From Dermatobacter hominis (lineage in GTDB: Bacteria > Actinomycetota > Acidimicrobiia > Acidimicrobiales > Microtrichaceae): DNA of 64,000 bases. Location of the stretch: NCBI RefSeq assembly GCF_020715685.1, contig NZ_CP085840.1, forward strand, positions 2,294,001 through 2,358,000. Direction: 5' to 3'. A program made the translations under genes and the position numbers. Every line of letters begins with the position of its first letter. Position 1 is the first letter of the stretch. Under the pieces are notes generated by a model, which had not been told where the DNA came from, did no database searches, and worked only from the letters and a program-made list of their open reading frames with translations. Of the stretch, positions 48,580 through 59,045 are shown piece after piece.

Positions 48580-48804
48580 TCACTTGTAGCGGTAGGTGAT
48601 GCGACCCCGTGAGAGGTCGTAGGGGGTGAGCTCCACCTGCACCTTGTCCCCGGGGAGGATCCGGATGTAGTGCATCCGCATCTTCCCGGAGATGTGCGCC
48701 AGCACCTTGTGCCCGTTCTCGAGCTCGACTCGGAACATGGCGTTGGGGAGCGGCTCGATGACCGTCCCTTCCAGGACGATGGCGTCTTCCTTGGGCTTGG
48801 GCAG
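48580..48804 (-). CDS. infA: translation initiation factor IF-1, with CTG start codon
   Basis: A 74-residue OB-fold factor that blocks the A site during initiation. The reading frame gives [58 protein letters not shown] and [15 protein letters not shown], a complete IF-1. There is no ATG, GTG or TTG at the N terminus. A CTG at 48804 lies exactly where the first Met should be, with a perfect AGGAGG 7 nt upstream. The next in-frame Met would remove about 20 conserved residues. It heads the infA-rpmJ-rpsM-rpsK-rpsD-rpoA-rplQ operon. Confidence 0.93.
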   Translation of the reverse strand: MPKPKEDAIVLEGTVIEPLPNAMFRVELENGHKVLAHISGKMRMHYIRILPGDKVQVELTPYDLSRGRITYRYK

Positions 48805-48917
48805 AACAGATCCTCCTGGTGGACCCCCCGTCGCACGTCGTCACGGGGGACGTCGTGGTCTCGGGGGGCAGGTCACACGGCGCGTGCAGGGGGCGGGTCC
48901 CGACGGGCCGACGGACA

Positions 48918-48946
48918 AATATATGTCATGGGTCCGCCGAGATCAA
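48918..48946 (-). promoter_or_regulatory. strong vegetative promoter of the infA-rpoA operon
   Basis: Reading leftward: -35 TTGATC, exactly 17 nt, -10 TATATT, close to the sigma-70 consensus and unusually AT-rich for this genome. It lies in the gap between adk and infA and would start transcription about 110 nt before the infA start. Confidence 0.75.
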
Positions 48947-48980
48947 AGGCGGGCGTGCCAGGCTCCCGGGTCGACCCCGG

Positions 48981-49658
48981 TCACGTGGCGGCACCGGTGC
49001 GGGCATCGATGATCCGCACCAGCTCGACGGCGATGTCGTCGGGATCGCCGACCCCGTCGACGTCGGCCAGCAGGTCCCGCTCCCGGAACCAGGCGAGCAG
49101 CGGTTCGGTCGACTGGGCGTAGAGGGCGAGGCGCTTGCGCACCGCCTCCTCCGTGTCGTCCTCGCGCTGGACGACCGCACCGCCGCACTTGGCGCAGACC
49201 CCGGTGGCGGCCGACTCGTCCCGGCCGACGGCGTAGACGGTGCCGCACTGGGAGCACACCCGCCGGCCGGTGATGCGCTCGACGACGACGTCCTCGGGCA
49301 CCTCGAGGTTGATCGCCAGGCGCACGCCCTGCGGGGCGAGCAGGCCCTGCAGGTACTCGGCCTGCCCCGGCGTCCTCGGATAGCCGTCGAGCAGGAACCC
49401 GGGCTGGGCGTCGGGCTGGCCGAGGCGCTCGGCGACCACGCCCTCCATCACCTCGTCGGAGACGAGCCCGCCCTCGTCCATGATCGCCTTGACCTGGAGA
49501 CCGAACTCGGAGCCCGAGGCCGCGGCGGCGCGCAGCATGTCACCGGTGGAGATGTGCGGGATGCCGTAGTGGGCGGCGAGGCGCGCGGCCTGCGTGCCCT
49601 TCCCGGCGCCCTGGCGCCCGAAGACGATGAGTCGGAGTGGATCGTTCCCCGTGGGCAT
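48981..49658 (-). CDS. adk: adenylate kinase
   Basis: Converts AMP and ATP to two ADP, 225 residues. The P-loop is FGRQGAGKGTQAARLAAHYG (usually GAPGAGKGTQ). HISTGDMLRAA and FLLDGYPRTPGQAE bind AMP. A zinc-binding LID is present: RRVCSQCGTVY and CAKCG. The start is ATG 49658, 84 bp after secY. The methionine aminopeptidase gene that normally follows adk is absent here. Confidence 0.97.
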   Translation of the reverse strand: MPTGNDPLRLIVFGRQGAGKGTQAARLAAHYGIPHISTGDMLRAAAASGSEFGLQVKAIMDEGGLVSDEVMEGVVAERLGQPDAQPGFLLDGYPRTPGQAEYLQGLLAPQGVRLAINLEVPEDVVVERITGRRVCSQCGTVYAVGRDESAATGVCAKCGGAVVQREDDTEEAVRKRLALYAQSTEPLLAWFRERDLLADVDGVGDPDDIAVELVRIIDARTGAAT

Positions 49659-49742
49659 GGTCGGTCTCCGTCGGGGCGGGTGCCCCGTGGTGGCAGCGAG
49701 CGACGGCCGTCCGGCGCGACGGCGTGAGCCGTCGGCGCCGTG

Positions 49743-51080
49743 TCAGCTCTTGCTCGACAGGAACCCTTCGTAGTTGCGCATCATGAGCTGGCTGTCGACC
49801 TGCTTCATGGTCTCGAGCGCCACGCCCACCGCGATCAGGAGCGAGGTGCCGCCGATCGAGTAGGCCGCGCCGTTGTTGGCGGCGCCGGGGCCGAGCAGGT
49901 AGCTGACGAGCACCGTCGGCGCGATGGCCAGGATGGCCACGAAGATCGCGCCGGGCAGCGTGATGCGGTTGAGCACCTTGGACAGGTAGTGCTCGGTCTG
50001 CGGACCGGGACGGATGCCCGGGATGAAGCCGCCCTGCTTGCGCAGGTTGTCGGCCTGCTGGACGGGGTCGAACGCGATCGCCGTGTAGAAGTACGCGAAG
50101 CCGACGATCAGCAGTCCGAGGAACGCCAGGTAGACGAGGTTCCGGGTGTCGGCCAGGTAGTCGTTGATGAAGTTCGACACGCTGGCGCCCCAGCCGTCGG
50201 ACGGCAGGACCTGGCTGAGCAGCACCGGCAGGTTGATGACCGCCGAGGCGAAGATGATCGGCACGACGCCCGCCTGGTTGACCTTCAGCGGGATGTACGT
50301 GCTCTGGCCCGAGTACATCCGCCGGCCGACGACCCGCTTGGCGAACTGCACCGGGATGCGGCGCTGGCCGAGCTCGATGAACACGACGAACACGAGCAGC
50401 ACGAGGAAGAAGGCCAGGAAGATGGCCAGCTTCACGGCGCCGTTCTCGGCTGCGTAGACGGCGGAGAAGGCGGAGGGCAGACCCGACACGACCGAGCAGA
50501 AGATGATCAGCGACATGCCGTTGCCGATGCCGCGGGTCGTGATCAGCTCGCCCATCCACATGAGCAGCGCCGAGCCGGCGGTGAAGGTCAGGACGATCAG
50601 CAGCACGATGGCCGGGCTGAAGCCGGGCACCAGGTCCAGGTTGGACTGGCCGCCGGTGAGGCCGCCGCCGCCGTTGTGGAAGAGGAACACCAGGCCGGTG
50701 GACTGCAGGATCGAGATGCCGATCGTGACGTAGCGGGTCCACTGCGTGGTCTTGCGCTGGCCGACCGCCCCCTGCTGCTGCCACTCCTGCAGCTTGGGGA
50801 TCACCACCGCGAGGATCTGCATGATGATCGACGCCGTGATGTACGGCATGATCCCGAGCGCGAAGAGGCTGAAGCGGGTCAGGGCCCGGCCCGAGAACAG
50901 CTGCAGGAACGCGAGCACGCCGCCCTCGCGGGCCTGGTCCTCGATGGCGCTGACCGCGTTCTGGTCGATGCCCGGGACGGGCACGTAGCAACCGAACCGG
51001 TAGATGACGAGCATCATCAGGGTGAACAGGACCTTGTTGCGGAGGTCCGGCACCTTGATGATGTTGCCGATTCGCGACAC
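49743..51080 (-). CDS. secY: protein translocase subunit SecY
   Basis: The channel of the Sec translocon, 445 residues with ten membrane segments. FGCYVPVPGIDQNAVSA opens it (the plug region follows), and ISASIIMQILAVVIPKLQ (here ITASIIMQ), TRGIGNGMSLIIF and YIPLKVNQAGVVPIIFAS are conserved. The cytoplasmic loop has KQGGFIPGIRPGPQTEHYL. It is separated from rplO by 166 bp, so it may have its own promoter. Confidence 0.98.
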   Translation of the reverse strand: MSRIGNIIKVPDLRNKVLFTLMMLVIYRFGCYVPVPGIDQNAVSAIEDQAREGGVLAFLQLFSGRALTRFSLFALGIMPYITASIIMQILAVVIPKLQEWQQQGAVGQRKTTQWTRYVTIGISILQSTGLVFLFHNGGGGLTGGQSNLDLVPGFSPAIVLLIVLTFTAGSALLMWMGELITTRGIGNGMSLIIFCSVVSGLPSAFSAVYAAENGAVKLAIFLAFFLVLLVFVVFIELGQRRIPVQFAKRVVGRRMYSGQSTYIPLKVNQAGVVPIIFASAVINLPVLLSQVLPSDGWGASVSNFINDYLADTRNLVYLAFLGLLIVGFAYFYTAIAFDPVQQADNLRKQGGFIPGIRPGPQTEHYLSKVLNRITLPGAIFVAILAIAPTVLVSYLLGPGAANNGAAYSIGGTSLLIAVGVALETMKQVDSQLMMRNYEGFLSSKS

Positions 51081-51246
51081 TGCAGCTCCTGGACGGGCAC
51101 TCAGCGGGTTGTTGGCTTCTCAGCGGGCGGGACCCTGCTGCGGCGTGCTCGGGACGGACCGTCCCCACGACCAGCGGTCGAGGGTACACCGGTCCGGACA
51201 CGGGCACCTGTTCACGACCCGGGCGGGCCGGGGGGTGTTCGGAGGC

Positions 51247-51732
51247 TCAGCGGTTGGTGTGCGCGGAGCCCGAGAACGCCGGACGGACCGCGAACGGCAG
51301 CGGCAGCTTCTCGACCGTGCCGCCGGCGGCGGTGATGGCCTCCTCGGCCGACTTCGAGACGGCGTGCACCTTCACGGTGACCTTGCGGTCGAGCTCGCCG
51401 CGGCCGAGCACCTTCACGAGCGCGCCCTTCGAGACGAGGCCCTTGGAGCGCAGCGTGTCGGGGGTGATCTCGTCGAGACCGGACTCGGCGATCGTGTCCA
51501 GGTTGATCGCCTGGTACTCGACGCGGAACGGGTTGTTGAAGCCGCGCAGCTTGGGGACCCGCATCGACATCGGGAGCTGGCCGCCCTCGAAGCTCACGGG
51601 GATGGTGTCGCGCGCCTTCTGGCCCTTGGTGCCGCGGCCTGCGGTCTTGCCGCCCTTGCCGCCGATGCCGCGACCGACGCGCTTGCGCCGCTTGCGGGAC
51701 CCGTCGGCCGGCTTCAGGTCGTGGATCTTCAT
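51247..51732 (-). CDS. rplO: 50S ribosomal protein L15
   Basis: A 161-residue large-subunit assembly protein. It starts [20 protein letters not shown], then RGIGGKGGKTAGRGTKGQKA and PMSMRVPKLRGFNNPFRVEY. ATG 51732 overlaps the rpmD stop codon (ATGA). Confidence 0.97.
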   Translation of the reverse strand: MKIHDLKPADGSRKRRKRVGRGIGGKGGKTAGRGTKGQKARDTIPVSFEGGQLPMSMRVPKLRGFNNPFRVEYQAINLDTIAESGLDEITPDTLRSKGLVSKGALVKVLGRGELDRKVTVKVHAVSKSAEEAITAAGGTVEKLPLPFAVRPAFSGSAHTNR

Positions 51733-51914
51733 CACGAAACCTCTTCGACGTCGATGAGGTGGGGGACCTTGTTGATCTGGCCCCGCACGTCGGGGGTGTC
51801 CTCGAGGACGTGCGTCTTGCCGATGCGGCCCAGGCCGAGCGCGCGGAGCGTGCCGCGCTGCTTGGGCTTGGTGCCGATCGACGAGCGCACCTGGGTGACC
51901 TTGATCTGAGCCAT
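51732..51914 (-). CDS. rpmD: 50S ribosomal protein L30
   Basis: A 60-residue protein. [20 protein letters not shown] and [20 protein letters not shown] are conserved. It overlaps both neighbours by ATGA junctions (rpsE at 51914 and rplO at 51732). Confidence 0.96.
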   Translation of the reverse strand: MAQIKVTQVRSSIGTKPKQRGTLRALGLGRIGKTHVLEDTPDVRGQINKVPHLIDVEEVS

Positions 51915-52480
51915 CACGCGACCTCGGTCGGCTCGGGCGCCGGGCCGCGCTCGGACTCCTGGTAGGCCTTGAGCAGGCCGGCCGGGATGACCTCGTCGAC
52001 CGGGAGGCCGCGCAGGGCGGCGATCTCGTCGGGGCGGCGCTGCTGGCGCAGCCCGTCGACCGTGGCCTTGGCGACGTTGATGTAGTTGGACGAGCCGAGC
52101 GACTTGCACAGCACGTCGTGGATGCCGGCCTCCTCGAGGATGGCGCGGGCGGCGCCACCGGCGATCACACCGGTACCGGGGGCGGCGGGCTTCAGCAGCA
52201 CCCGGCCGGCACCGACGACGCCCACCACCGGGTGGATGATCGTCCCGCCGGCGAGGGGCACGGTGAAGAGGTTCTTGCGCGCCTCCTCGGTGCCCTTCTG
52301 GATCGCGAGGGGCACCTCCTTGGCCTTGCCGTAGCCGAGGCCGACGCGGCCGGCGCCGTCACCGATCACCACGAGGGCGGTGAAGGAGAAGCGACGGCCG
52401 CCCTTCACCACCTTGGCGACGCGGTTGATGTTGATGACCCGCGACTCGCGCAGGCCCATGTCGTTGTCGTTCGCGGGCAT
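51914..52480 (-). CDS. rpsE: 30S ribosomal protein S5
   Basis: A 188-residue protein at the mRNA entrance, important for decoding accuracy. It has [53 protein letters not shown] and [15 protein letters not shown]. The C-terminal tail is Glu/Pro-rich. The start ATG 52480 overlaps the rplR stop codon. Confidence 0.98.
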   Translation of the reverse strand: MPANDNDMGLRESRVININRVAKVVKGGRRFSFTALVVIGDGAGRVGLGYGKAKEVPLAIQKGTEEARKNLFTVPLAGGTIIHPVVGVVGAGRVLLKPAAPGTGVIAGGAARAILEEAGIHDVLCKSLGSSNYINVAKATVDGLRQQRRPDEIAALRGLPVDEVIPAGLLKAYQESERGPAPEPTEVA

Positions 52481-52845
52481 CAGAACTCCAGTCCTGCGTC
52501 ACGGGCTGCATCGGCGAGGGCGGCGACGCGCCCGTGGTAGCGGAAGCCACCGCGGTCGAAGACCACCTGCTCGACGCCGGCGGCCTTGGCGCGCTCGGCG
52601 ACGAGCGTGCCGACCTTGGCCGCGGCCTCGGCGTTGCCGGTCGCGCCGGAGCGGAGGTCGGCCTCGAGCGTGCTGGCCGAGGCCAGCGTGACGCCGGCGC
52701 GGTCGTCGATCACCTGCGCCACGACGTGGCGGTTGGACCGGAACACGGCGAGGCGCGGGCGCTCCGCGGTGCCGGTCACGTGGCGACGCACGCGGGAGTG
52801 GCGCCGGATTCGGCTGTCCCGCTTCTGCTTGCTCTTGTCACTCAT
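52480..52845 (-). CDS. rplR: 50S ribosomal protein L18
   Basis: A 121-residue 5S rRNA-binding protein. [40 protein letters not shown] and [20 protein letters not shown] are conserved. ATG 52845 is the start; the frame upstream of it is not coding. Confidence 0.97.
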   Translation of the reverse strand: MSDKSKQKRDSRIRRHSRVRRHVTGTAERPRLAVFRSNRHVVAQVIDDRAGVTLASASTLEADLRSGATGNAEAAAKVGTLVAERAKAAGVEQVVFDRGGFRYHGRVAALADAARDAGLEF

Positions 52846-52879
52846 CGTTGCGTACCAGTCTCCGGCGTTGCCGGCTCCA

Positions 52880-53416
52880 TCACTTGCCGGCCTTGCCGGC
52901 CTTGCGGCGGACGTGCTCGTCGGCGTAGCGCACGCCCTTGCCCTTGTAGGGCTCCGGCTTGCGCCACTCACGGATGTTGGCGGCCACCTGGCCGACCAGC
53001 TGCTTGTCGATCCCGTGCACCTCGATGCGGGTGGGCTGCGGGACGTTGAAGGTGATGCCGTCGGGGGCGTCCACCACGACCGGGTGCGAGAACCCGAGCG
53101 AGAGCTCGAGGCCCTTGCCCTTGGCCTGGGCGCGGTAGCCGACGCCGACGATCTCGAGGTCCTTCTGGAACCCGTCGGTCACGCCGGTGACCATGTTCTG
53201 GACCAGCGAGCGGACGAGGCCGTGCTGGGCGCGGGCGTCGCGGTCGTCGCCGGAGCGCTCCACCACGATCGTCTCACCGTCCTCGCGCAGCGTGACCAGC
53301 TCGGACACGGTGCGGGACAGCTCGCCCTTGGGCCCCTTGACGGCGATCGACTGGCCGTCGATCGAGACGGTCACGCCGCTCGGGACGGTGATCGGTGCCT
53401 TGCCGATGCGGGACAT
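52880..53416 (-). CDS. rplF: 50S ribosomal protein L6
   Basis: A 178-residue protein near the factor-binding site. [36 protein letters not shown] and the C-terminal [20 protein letters not shown] and [18 protein letters not shown] are conserved. It lies 9 bp after rpsH. Confidence 0.98.
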   Translation of the reverse strand: MSRIGKAPITVPSGVTVSIDGQSIAVKGPKGELSRTVSELVTLREDGETIVVERSGDDRDARAQHGLVRSLVQNMVTGVTDGFQKDLEIVGVGYRAQAKGKGLELSLGFSHPVVVDAPDGITFNVPQPTRIEVHGIDKQLVGQVAANIREWRKPEPYKGKGVRYADEHVRRKAGKAGK

Positions 53417-53425
53417 CAGTTCACC

Positions 53426-53830
53426 TCACCAGACATGGCAGAGGACCTCACCACCGATCCGCTGGCGGCGAGCCTCGCGGTCGGTCATGAGCCCCTTGCT
53501 CGTGGACAGGACGGCGATGCCGAGACCGCCGAGGACGCGCTCGAGCTCGTCGTGCTTGCGGTAGACCCGCAGGCCCGGCTTCGAGACGCGGCGCAGGCCG
53601 GAGATCACCCGACGACGCTCGTCGGAGTACTTCATGTCGATGCGCAGGCTCTTGCCGGGCCCGCTCGGGTTCTCCGCGACGGTGAACCCGACGATGTAGC
53701 CCTCCTTCTCGAGGAGGACGGCGAGCGCCTCCTTCAGCTTGGAGGACGGCATCTTGACCTCGTCGTGCATCGCGATGTTCGCGTTGCGGATGCGGGTCAG
53801 CATGTCGGCGATGGGGTCGGTCATGGTCAT
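53426..53830 (-). CDS. rpsH: 30S ribosomal protein S8
   Basis: A 134-residue 16S-binding protein, a known regulator of its own operon in other bacteria. [29 protein letters not shown]-like [20 protein letters not shown] and [20 protein letters not shown] are conserved. ATG 53830 or ATG 53824 may be used. Confidence 0.97.
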   Translation of the reverse strand: MTMTDPIADMLTRIRNANIAMHDEVKMPSSKLKEALAVLLEKEGYIVGFTVAENPSGPGKSLRIDMKYSDERRRVISGLRRVSKPGLRVYRKHDELERVLGGLGIAVLSTSKGLMTDREARRQRIGGEVLCHVW

Positions 53831-53846
53831 GTCGTGCTCCCTCCCC

Positions 53847-54032
53847 TCACCAACTGGCCTTGGTCACGCCCGGGATCTCGCCGGAGTGCGCGAGCTCGCG
53901 CAGGCACACGCGGCAGAGGCCGAACTTGCGGTACACCGAGCGCGGACGACCGCACCGGCGGCAACGGGTGTACGCCCGCACCTTGAACTTGGGCTTGCGC
54001 TGCTGCTTCTGCTTGAGAGCCTCGGTGGCCAT
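53847..54032 (-). CDS. rpsN: 30S ribosomal protein S14, type Z (zinc-binding)
   Basis: A 61-residue S14. [20 protein letters not shown] and [20 protein letters not shown] contain the two CxxC pairs of the zinc form. ATG 54032 overlaps the rplE stop codon. It lies between rplE and rpsH, as usual for the zinc form. Confidence 0.97.
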   Translation of the reverse strand: MATEALKQKQQRKPKFKVRAYTRCRRCGRPRSVYRKFGLCRVCLRELAHSGEIPGVTKASW

Positions 54033-54604
54033 TACTGCTGCCCTTCACGACGGAACGGGAAGCCGAAGGCGTCCAGGAGGGCGCGGCCTTCGGCATCGGT
54101 TCGAGCGGTGGTCACGATCGTGATGTCCATGCCCCGTGAGGCATCGATCTTGTCGTAGTCGATCTCCGGGAAGATCAGCTGCTCGGTCACGCCGAACGTG
54201 TAGTTGCCACGACCGTCGAAGCTCTTCGACGGCAGGCCCCGGAAGTCACGGATGCGGGGGATCGCCAGCGTGATGAGCCGGTCGAAGAACTCCCACATGT
54301 TGTCGCCGCGCAGCGTCACCTTGACGCCGATGGCGTTGCCCTCACGGAGCTTGAAGCCGGCGATCGACTTCTTGGCCTTCGTGATGACGGGCTTCTGGCC
54401 GCAGATGGCGGTCAGGTCCTCGACGACCTTGTCGAGCAGGCCGCGGTTCTCGGTCGCCTTGCCGGCGCCGACGTTGACCACGATCTTCTCGAGGCGCGGG
54501 ACCTCCATGATGTTGCCCAGGCCGAGCGTCTGCTGCAGCGACGAGCGGATCTCGTCGTTGTAGCGGGTCTTCAGCCGGGGGACGATCGCCGTGGCGGTGC
54601 TCAC
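54032..54604 (-). CDS. rplE: 50S ribosomal protein L5
   Basis: A 190-residue 5S rRNA-binding protein. [60 protein letters not shown] and [20 protein letters not shown] are conserved. It overlaps rplX by 4 bp. Confidence 0.98.
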   Translation of the reverse strand: MSTATAIVPRLKTRYNDEIRSSLQQTLGLGNIMEVPRLEKIVVNVGAGKATENRGLLDKVVEDLTAICGQKPVITKAKKSIAGFKLREGNAIGVKVTLRGDNMWEFFDRLITLAIPRIRDFRGLPSKSFDGRGNYTFGVTEQLIFPEIDYDKIDASRGMDITIVTTARTDAEGRALLDAFGFPFRREGQQ

Positions 54605-54933
54605 AGCTCACCTCCGTTGCTGCGGGCGACGCGGGTCTTCGACCCGTCGGCGCCGATGCGGTACCCGACCCGGGTGGCCTTCCCGGCGCTGTCGATGAGC
54701 GCCAGGTTCGACACCTGGATGGGCATCGCCTTGTCGATGATGCCGCCCTGCTGCATGGCCCGGGTCGGCTTCTGGTGGCGCTTGGCCACGTTCACGCCCT
54801 CCACGATCGCCTTGCCGGCGGCCGGGTCGACGGACATGACCTCGCCCTCCTTGCCCTTGTCCTTGCCGGACAGGACGCGGACGCGGTCACCCTTCCTGAT
54901 CTTCAGCTTCGCGGTGCTCGTCTTGGATGACAC
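54601..54933 (-). CDS. rplX: 50S ribosomal protein L24
   Basis: A 110-residue assembly-initiator protein. [20 protein letters not shown] is the KOW motif, followed by [20 protein letters not shown] and [19 protein letters not shown]. It starts one base after the rplN stop region. Confidence 0.97.
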   Translation of the reverse strand: MSSKTSTAKLKIRKGDRVRVLSGKDKGKEGEVMSVDPAAGKAIVEGVNVAKRHQKPTRAMQQGGIIDKAMPIQVSNLALIDSAGKATRVGYRIGADGSKTRVARSNGGEL

Positions 54934-54934
54934 G

Positions 54935-55303
54935 TCAGATCACCTCCGGGGCGAGCGAGACGATTCGCATGAACTTCTTGTCGCGCAGCTCACGGCCGAC
55001 CGGACCGAAGATGCGGGTCCCGCGGGGCTGCTTCTGGTCGTTGATGAGCACGGCGGCGTTCTCGTCGAAGCGGATGTAGCTGCCGTCGGGGCGGCGCCGC
55101 TCCTTCTTCGTGCGGACGACGACGCACTTCACGACGTCGCCCTTCTTGACCGCGGCGCCCGGGAGGGCGTCCTTGACGGTGGCCACGAAGACGTCGCCGA
55201 TCGAGGCGTACCGACGGCGGGAGCCGCCGAGCACCTTGATGACGAGCACCTCGCGGGCACCCGAGTTGTCGGCCACCCGGAGGCGGCTCTCCTGCTGGAT
55301 CAT
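54935..55303 (-). CDS. rplN: 50S ribosomal protein L14
   Basis: A 122-residue protein at the subunit interface. [57 protein letters not shown] and [20 protein letters not shown] are conserved. It overlaps rpsQ by 4 bp. Confidence 0.98.
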   Translation of the reverse strand: MIQQESRLRVADNSGAREVLVIKVLGGSRRRYASIGDVFVATVKDALPGAAVKKGDVVKCVVVRTKKERRRPDGSYIRFDENAAVLINDQKQPRGTRIFGPVGRELRDKKFMRIVSLAPEVI

Positions 55304-55578
55304 CGGGCGCGCTCCACGATCTCCAGGATCCGCCAGCGCTTCAGCTTGGACAGCGGCCGGGTCTCCATGACCCGCACGCGGTCGCCCACGTTGAGGTCGT
55401 TCGACTCGTCGTGGACGTACAGCTTCTTGTCCTGCTGCATCGTCTTGTTGTACCGGGGGTGCCGGACGCGCTCGGTCACGGTGACGATGGCGGTGCGCTC
55501 CATCTTGTTGGACGTCACGATGCCCTCACGCACCTTGCGGGCGTTGCGCTCGGACGTCGTCGGTGCGGTGTCGCTCAT
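55300..55578 (-). CDS. rpsQ: 30S ribosomal protein S17
   Basis: A 92-residue 16S-binding protein of the OB fold. [40 protein letters not shown] and [20 protein letters not shown] are conserved. It overlaps rpmC by 4 bp. Confidence 0.97.
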   Translation of the reverse strand: MSDTAPTTSERNARKVREGIVTSNKMERTAIVTVTERVRHPRYNKTMQQDKKLYVHDESNDLNVGDRVRVMETRPLSKLKRWRILEIVERAR

Positions 55579-55799
55579 GACGCCTCGCTCCCGACCGCCG
55601 CCTCGGCGGCAGCGATCTCACGGGCCCGCAGCTCGGTGTTGATGCGGGCGATGTCCTTCTTGGTCTGGCTGATCCGGGTGGAGTTCTCGAGCTGACCGGT
55701 GGCCAGCTGGAACCGCAGCTTGAAGAGGCGGTCCTTCTCCTCGGCGAGCCGCTCGACGAGCTGCTCGTCGCCCAGGTGGGTGACGGACTCCTTCGCCAT
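55575..55799 (-). CDS. rpmC: 50S ribosomal protein L29
   Basis: A 74-residue helical protein near the tunnel exit. [20 protein letters not shown] and [20 protein letters not shown] are conserved. It overlaps the rplP stop codon by one base. Confidence 0.96.
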   Translation of the reverse strand: MAKESVTHLGDEQLVERLAEEKDRLFKLRFQLATGQLENSTRISQTKKDIARINTELRAREIAAAEAAVGSEAS

Positions 55800-56215
55800 C
55801 AGAAGCCCTCCTCACGGGTCACGATCTTCGCCTTCACCGGCAGCTTCTGGATGGCCCGGTTGAGGGCGCCGCGGGCGATGGCGTCGTCGGGGTAGCTCAG
55901 CTCGAACAGCACGCGGCCCGGGCGCACGACGGCGACCCAGCGCTCGGGGTTGCCCTTGCCGGAGCCCATGCGCGTCTCGGCCGGCTTCTGCGTCACCGGC
56001 TTGTCGGGGAACACGTTGATCCAGACCTTGCCGCCACGCTTGATGTGGCGGGTCATGGCGATACGGGCGGCCTCGATCTGGCGGGCGGTGATCCACCCGG
56101 GCTCGAGCGCCTGGATGCCGTACTGGCCGTGCGTGACGTTGGTGCCGCCCTTGGCGACACCCTTGGTGCGACCGCGATGCTGCTTGCGGTGCTTGACCTT
56201 GCGGGGCATCAACAT
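55799..56215 (-). CDS. rplP: 50S ribosomal protein L16
   Basis: A 138-residue protein at the A site and central protuberance. [60 protein letters not shown] and [20 protein letters not shown] are conserved. ATG 56215 overlaps the rpsC stop codon and has GGGAG 10 nt away; the usual MPRK start is the ATG at 56209. Confidence 0.97.
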   Translation of the reverse strand: MLMPRKVKHRKQHRGRTKGVAKGGTNVTHGQYGIQALEPGWITARQIEAARIAMTRHIKRGGKVWINVFPDKPVTQKPAETRMGSGKGNPERWVAVVRPGRVLFELSYPDDAIARGALNRAIQKLPVKAKIVTREEGF

Positions 56216-57159
56216 CAGTCAGCGTCTCCCGGTCGGAAGTGCGGCGTCTCGTGGTGCTCGCGGGTGGAGCGCTCGATCTCCTCCTCCTCCGCGAGGAGCC
56301 GCTCGAACTCGGGGTCCGCCTCCTGCACGAGGGGCTTGAGCTCCTCGTCGGTCTCCTCGGGGGCCGGTGCGGCCTCGGGAGCCGGCGCCGGGGCGGCCGC
56401 GGCAGCGGCAGCGGCGGCACCCGGAGCGGTGGGCTTGGTCGACACCACGCGGGGGCGCTCCTGGCCGGCGGTCTCGCCGACGGCCATCGCCGCCTCCTTG
56501 GTGATCTTGTCCTCGTTGGCGCTCTTGTAGGGGAGGATGTCGCCCTTGTAGATCCAGACCTTCACGCCGATGCGGCCGGCAGTGGTCTTGGCCTCGCGGA
56601 AGCCGTAGTCGATGTCGGCGCGGAGGGTGTGCAGCGGCACGCGACCCTCGCGGTACCACTCGGTGCGGGACATCTCGGAGCCGCCGAGGCGACCCGAGCA
56701 CTGCACCCGGATGCCGAGGGCGCCGGCCTTCTGCGCGTTCTGCACGGCCCGCTTCATGGCCCGGCGGAAGGCGATGCGGTTGGCCAGCTGGTCGGCCACG
56801 CCCTGCGCGATCAGCGCGGCGTCGACCTCGGGCTGCTTGATCTCCTGGATGTTCAGCTGGACCTTGGGGTTGCCGGTCAGCTTGGTGAGATCGGCGCGCA
56901 GCTCGTCGGCCTGGGCGCCGCGGCGACCGATGACGATGCCGGGGCGCGCGGTGTGGACGTCGACGCGGAGGCGGTCGCGCGTGCGCTCGACCTCGATCCG
57001 GCTGATGGCTGCGTTCGGCAGCTTGTTCATCAGGTAGTCGCGGATCTTCCAGTCCTCGATGAGGTAGTCGACGTACTCCTCACGGGTGGCGAACCACCGG
57101 GACTTCCAGTCCGTGGTGGTGCCGAGGCGGAAGCCGTAGGGGTTGACCTTCTGGCCCAT
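56215..57159 (-). CDS. rpsC: 30S ribosomal protein S3, with acidic C-terminal tail
   Basis: An mRNA-entry protein. The KH domain is [20 protein letters not shown], after [40 protein letters not shown] and [19 protein letters not shown] close the conserved part at about residue 215. Some 95 more residues follow, Ala/Pro-rich and then Glu-rich ([20 protein letters not shown]), longer than in many bacteria. It overlaps rplV by one base and rplP by ATGA. Confidence 0.97.
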   Translation of the reverse strand: MGQKVNPYGFRLGTTTDWKSRWFATREEYVDYLIEDWKIRDYLMNKLPNAAISRIEVERTRDRLRVDVHTARPGIVIGRRGAQADELRADLTKLTGNPKVQLNIQEIKQPEVDAALIAQGVADQLANRIAFRRAMKRAVQNAQKAGALGIRVQCSGRLGGSEMSRTEWYREGRVPLHTLRADIDYGFREAKTTAGRIGVKVWIYKGDILPYKSANEDKITKEAAMAVGETAGQERPRVVSTKPTAPGAAAAAAAAAPAPAPEAAPAPEETDEELKPLVQEADPEFERLLAEEEEIERSTREHHETPHFRPGDAD

Positions 57160-57911
57160 CAGTCCTCGTCCTTCTTGTCGGTCTCGCCAGCCTCGTCGGC
57201 GGCGGCCGCGGCCTCGTCGGCGATCTCGGCGCTGTCCTCGGCCACGACGGCGTCGGCGGCGGCCTCGTCACCCGCGTCCTCCGCAGCTGCGCCGCCGTCA
57301 TCGGCGCTGTCCGCGCCATCGGCGACGCCTGCGTCCTCGGCGTCCTCGGCGAACGCCTCGGTCACGACCGCCTCGGTCGCGGCCTCGTCACCTGCGAGCT
57401 CCTCCTCCGGCGTCGGCGTCTCCGCCTCCTCGGCGGGGGCGCCGGAGCGGCGACGGCTGCCGGCCACGCGACGGGCGCGGGCGGAGGCGGCGTCGGGGGT
57501 CGTCCGGCCGGACTCGGCCTGGCGCGTCCGGATCCGGTCCCACTCCTCGGCGCTGTAGCGGCCGACGATGATCGTGATGTGGCAGGTGCGCTTGCGGATC
57601 CGCGTGGCGCGGCCGCGGGCCCGGGGGCGCCAGCGCTTCAGCGTGGGGCCCTCGTCCGCATAGGCGGTGGCGACGAAGAGCTCCTCCGGCGGGATGTCGT
57701 TGTTGTTGGCGGCGTTGGCCACCGCCGAGTCGAGCACCTTGGCGATCGTGTAGGACGCGCCCCGCTCGGAGAACTGCAGGATCGTGCGGGCCTCGGCCAC
57801 GGACTTGCCGCGGATGAGGTCGAGCACCACGCGGGCCTTGGTGGCCGACATGCGGGCGTGGCGGTGCTGCGCACGGACGCCCGGCCGCTCGTTGGTCTTG
57901 GTCCCGGTCAT
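57159..57911 (-). CDS. rplV: 50S ribosomal protein L22, with long acidic C-terminal tail
   Basis: L22 lines the exit tunnel with its beta hairpin. The core is normal: [40 protein letters not shown], and the hairpin with [20 protein letters not shown] and HITIIVG, ending about residue 117. About 130 more residues follow: a short basic stretch ([13 protein letters not shown]), then a very acidic Ala/Asp/Glu tail ending ETDKKDED. At 250 residues it is about twice the usual length. It overlaps rpsS by 4 bp. Confidence 0.95.
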   Translation of the reverse strand: MTGTKTNERPGVRAQHRHARMSATKARVVLDLIRGKSVAEARTILQFSERGASYTIAKVLDSAVANAANNNDIPPEELFVATAYADEGPTLKRWRPRARGRATRIRKRTCHITIIVGRYSAEEWDRIRTRQAESGRTTPDAASARARRVAGSRRRSGAPAEEAETPTPEEELAGDEAATEAVVTEAFAEDAEDAGVADGADSADDGGAAAEDAGDEAAADAVVAEDSAEIADEAAAAADEAGETDKKDED

Positions 57912-58192
57912 CGCCGACCCCTCGCGCCCTTCTCCTGCCCGGCGTGGAACTTGAACGTCCGGGTGGGGGCGAACTCGCCGAGCTTGTGGCCGACCATGGA
58001 CTCGGTCACGTACACGGGCACGTGCTTGCGGCCGTCGTGGACGGCGATCGTGTGGCCGACCATCTCGGGGATGATCGTGGAGCGGCGCGACCAGGTCTTG
58101 ATCACGTTCTTCTGACCCTTCTCGTTGAGGTCGTCCACCTTCTTGAGCAGGTGGTCGTCCACGAAGGGACCCTTCTTCAGGCTGCGGGGCAT
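57908..58192 (-). CDS. rpsS: 30S ribosomal protein S19
   Basis: A 94-residue head protein. [40 protein letters not shown] and [10 protein letters not shown]-like [20 protein letters not shown] with the end [18 protein letters not shown] are conserved. It lies 15 bp after rplB. Confidence 0.98.
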   Translation of the reverse strand: MPRSLKKGPFVDDHLLKKVDDLNEKGQKNVIKTWSRRSTIIPEMVGHTIAVHDGRKHVPVYVTESMVGHKLGEFAPTRTFKFHAGQEKGARGRR

Positions 58193-58207
58193 CTCAGATC
58201 TCCTCCG

Positions 58208-59044
58208 TCACCGCCGCGAGCCGCGCGTCCGGCGACGGCGCACGAGCAGCTTCTGGGACGGCTTGTTCTTGTTGCGGGTGCGACCCTCGGGCTTGCCCCA
58301 GGGCGACACCGGGTGGCGACCACCCGAGGTCTTGCCCTCGCCGCCACCGTGCGGGTGGTCGACCGGGTTCATGGCCACACCGCGGGTCTGCGGGCGCACG
58401 CCCTTCCAGCGGTTGCGGCCGGCCTTGCCGATCTTGACCAGGTCGTGCTCGGCGTTGCCGACCTCGCCGACGGTGGCGCGGCAGTCGATCGGGACGCGGC
58501 GCATCTCGGTCGAGGGGAGGCGCAGGGTGGCGTAGTCGCCCTCCTTCGCCACCAGCTGGACGCTCGAGCCGGCGGAGCGGGCCATCTTGCCGCCCGCACC
58601 GGGCTTGAACTCCACGTTGTGGACGACGGTGCCGACCGGGATGTAGCGCATCGGCAGGGCGTTGCCGGGACGGATCTCGGCGCCCTGGCCCGACTGCACC
58701 GTGTCGCCGACCTTCAGGTCGCGGGCGGCGAGGATGTAGCGCTTCTCGCCGTCCAGGTAGTGCAGGAGGGCGATGCGGCACGTCCGGTTGGGGTCGTACT
58801 CGATGGCCGCGACCTTGGCGGGGACGCCGTCCTTCTTCCGCTTGAAGTCGATGACGCGGTACTGCTGCTTGTGACCACCGCCGCGGTGGCGCGAGGTCTT
58901 GCGGCCGTAGTTGTTGCGGCCACCGGTCTTGGACTTCTTGGCGAGCAGCGACTTCTCGGGCTCGGGGCGCGTGATGTCGCTGAAGTCGGAGACCGTCTGG
59001 AACCGACGGCCGGGGCTGGTGGGCTTGCGCTTGCGGACCGCCAT
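58208..59044 (-). CDS. rplB: 50S ribosomal protein L2
   Basis: A 278-residue protein needed for subunit joining and near the peptidyl transferase centre. [60 protein letters not shown] and the C-terminal [20 protein letters not shown], with the conserved His, are present. It follows rplW by one base. Confidence 0.98.
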   Translation of the reverse strand: MAVRKRKPTSPGRRFQTVSDFSDITRPEPEKSLLAKKSKTGGRNNYGRKTSRHRGGGHKQQYRVIDFKRKKDGVPAKVAAIEYDPNRTCRIALLHYLDGEKRYILAARDLKVGDTVQSGQGAEIRPGNALPMRYIPVGTVVHNVEFKPGAGGKMARSAGSSVQLVAKEGDYATLRLPSTEMRRVPIDCRATVGEVGNAEHDLVKIGKAGRNRWKGVRPQTRGVAMNPVDHPHGGGEGKTSGGRHPVSPWGKPEGRTRNKNKPSQKLLVRRRRTRGSRR

Positions 59045-59045
59045 G

